Assembly (NCBI GenBank): GCA_003230635.1
Contig: QIFF01000156.1
Coordinates: forward strand, 1-5,756
Reading direction: 5' to 3'
DNA: 5,756 bases
Source: a bacterium
Lineage (GTDB): Bacteria > SZUA-182
A model generated the notes under the pieces. It had not been told where the DNA came from, made no database searches, and saw nothing but the letters and a program-made list of their open reading frames with translations. Both the position numbers and the translations under genes were made by a program. Position 1 is the stretch's first letter. Every line of letters begins with the position of its first letter. Shown piece after piece: positions 5,181-5,756 of this stretch.

Positions 5181-5477
5181 ATGACCAAGCAAAAAAATTG
5201 TATCACAGAAGAACGAAAAAAGGCCATCTTGAGTCGGCTTAGCCGAATTGAGGGGCAAGTTAAAGGGCTACAAAGGATGGTAACCGAGGGGAGGTATTGC
5301 CTGGATATCTTGACCCAGGTCTCTTCCGTGCATGAGGCTCTAAGAGGGGCAGGAAAGGTGCTTATGCGAAATTATTTGGAGGTTTGTGCCACTCAAGCGA
5401 TTGAGTCAAATGATCCTCAAGAACGGGAAAAAATGTATGATGAGTTGATGGATGTAATCTATAAGTACTCTAAGTAA
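5181..5477 (+). CDS. CsoR/CstR-family (DUF156) transcriptional repressor, Cys-Tyr-Cys variant
   Basis: A 98-residue all-helical regulator of the CsoR/RcnR/FrmR/CstR family. Seen: LSRLSRIEGQVKGLQRMV at 17-34 (family DNA-contact helix), GRYCLDILTQVSSVHEAL at 37-54 and the third helix with NYLEVCATQAI at 64-74. The two family cysteines are present, C40 and C69, 29 residues apart as in both copper CsoR and persulfide CstR. The Cu(I)-binding His four residues before the second Cys is Tyr65 here. That removes one copper ligand and points to thiol chemistry (persulfide, formaldehyde-like electrophile or a soft metal) rather than classical Cu(I) sensing; this is inference. AAAGGAG six bases upstream supports the ATG. 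It precedes a cysteine-rich thioredoxin-fold gene by 32 bases in a likely operon and diverges from arsR. Confidence 0.9.
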   Translation: MTKQKNCITEERKKAILSRLSRIEGQVKGLQRMVTEGRYCLDILTQVSSVHEALRGAGKVLMRNYLEVCATQAIESNDPQEREKMYDELMDVIYKYSK

Positions 5478-5509
5478 TGATACTTTGAATACGGAAGGAG
5501 GTGAGAACG

Positions 5510-5749
5510 ATGGCCAGCAAGATAGAGATTTTTACCGCTGATTGCCCTCTGTGCAGGGATACACTGAAAATCATCCGAGAGGCGGCTTGCAGTGAATGCG
5601 AGGTCATTGAACGCCGCTGTTCGGGGGATGAGTGCTGTGACCCTGCCCGGGAATATGGTATTCGGGCGGTGCCCACTGTTGTGGTGGATGGCAAGATAGC
5701 CCTGGTAGGCAAGCCGACCCCGGAGGAAGCAAGGACAATCTTTAACTAA
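5510..5749 (+). CDS. Small cysteine-rich thioredoxin/glutaredoxin-fold protein
   Basis: A 79-residue protein with a thioredoxin-like plan: first strand KIEIFTA, active site C12-P-L-C15 at the start of helix 1, strand EVIERR at 31-36, and the cis-proline loop AVPTVVVDGK at 53-62. It lacks a signal peptide, so it is cytoplasmic. Beyond the CxxC it has five more cysteines (C27, C30, C37, C42, C43), many for so small a protein; C42-C43 sits in SGDECCDP before the helix leading to the cis-Pro. A redox, persulfide-carrying or soft-metal-handling role is plausible. ATG at 5510 was chosen because AAGGAGG lies eight bases upstream; the in-frame GTG at 5501 overlaps that ribosome site. It is downstream of the csoR-type gene and probably controlled by it. 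The purine-rich AAAAAGAGG right after the stop may be the ribosome site of a further gene outside the window. Confidence 0.8.
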   Translation: MASKIEIFTADCPLCRDTLKIIREAACSECEVIERRCSGDECCDPAREYGIRAVPTVVVDGKIALVGKPTPEEARTIFN

Positions 5750-5756
5750 AAAGAGG

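Noticed and set aside
5501..5509. GTG at 5501 as start of the thioredoxin-like gene
   Set aside because: It overlaps the AAGGAGG ribosome site; the ATG at 5510 has ideal spacing.

Overview
The window looks like part of an anaerobic, spore-former-type Bacillota chromosome (class Clostridia, Desulfotomaculum/Pelotomaculum/Moorella-like). This is inference from strong AGGAGG ribosome binding sites, TTGACA/TATAAT promoters, moderate GC content, a TreT-type trehalose synthase, a CsoR-family regulator and an ISNCY-type transposase typical of that group. No rRNA, tRNA or CRISPR array is visible.

Left part (1-3300, all genes on the minus strand). Reading leftwards: a small zinc-ribbon protein (3004-3219) with its own near-consensus promoter, pyruvate kinase (1160-2584) behind a long untranslated leader that starts with a hairpin and follows three 9-bp tandem repeats, then a trehalose-synthase-type glycosyltransferase (TreT, 1-953) that runs off the left edge. 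The gap before treT carries three stacked Shine-Dalgarno sites and short reading frames.

Middle part (3340-4576, minus strand). A decayed ISNCY-type insertion sequence has lost its N-terminal part and carries a one-base deletion inside the catalytic Asp-Gly motif. Its broken end is joined to the first ~45 codons of another gene. That gene starts with an ATGA overlap at the stop codon of an ArsR-family regulator, and its N-terminus resembles the corrinoid protein HgcA (mercury methylation) or its close paralogs. The picture is an arsR-hgcA-like operon whose effector gene was lost to an insertion followed by deletion, leaving the regulator and a stub.

Right part (4573-5756). arsR (minus) and a csoR-family gene (plus) are divergent across about 200 bp that contains both promoters, a dyad over the arsR -10 and a G-rich CsoR-like operator. 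The CsoR protein has both cysteines but Tyr in place of the copper-binding His. It is followed by a small cysteine-rich thioredoxin-fold protein with a CPLC site. The right end therefore looks like a thiol, metalloid or persulfide stress locus, next to housekeeping carbon metabolism on the left.
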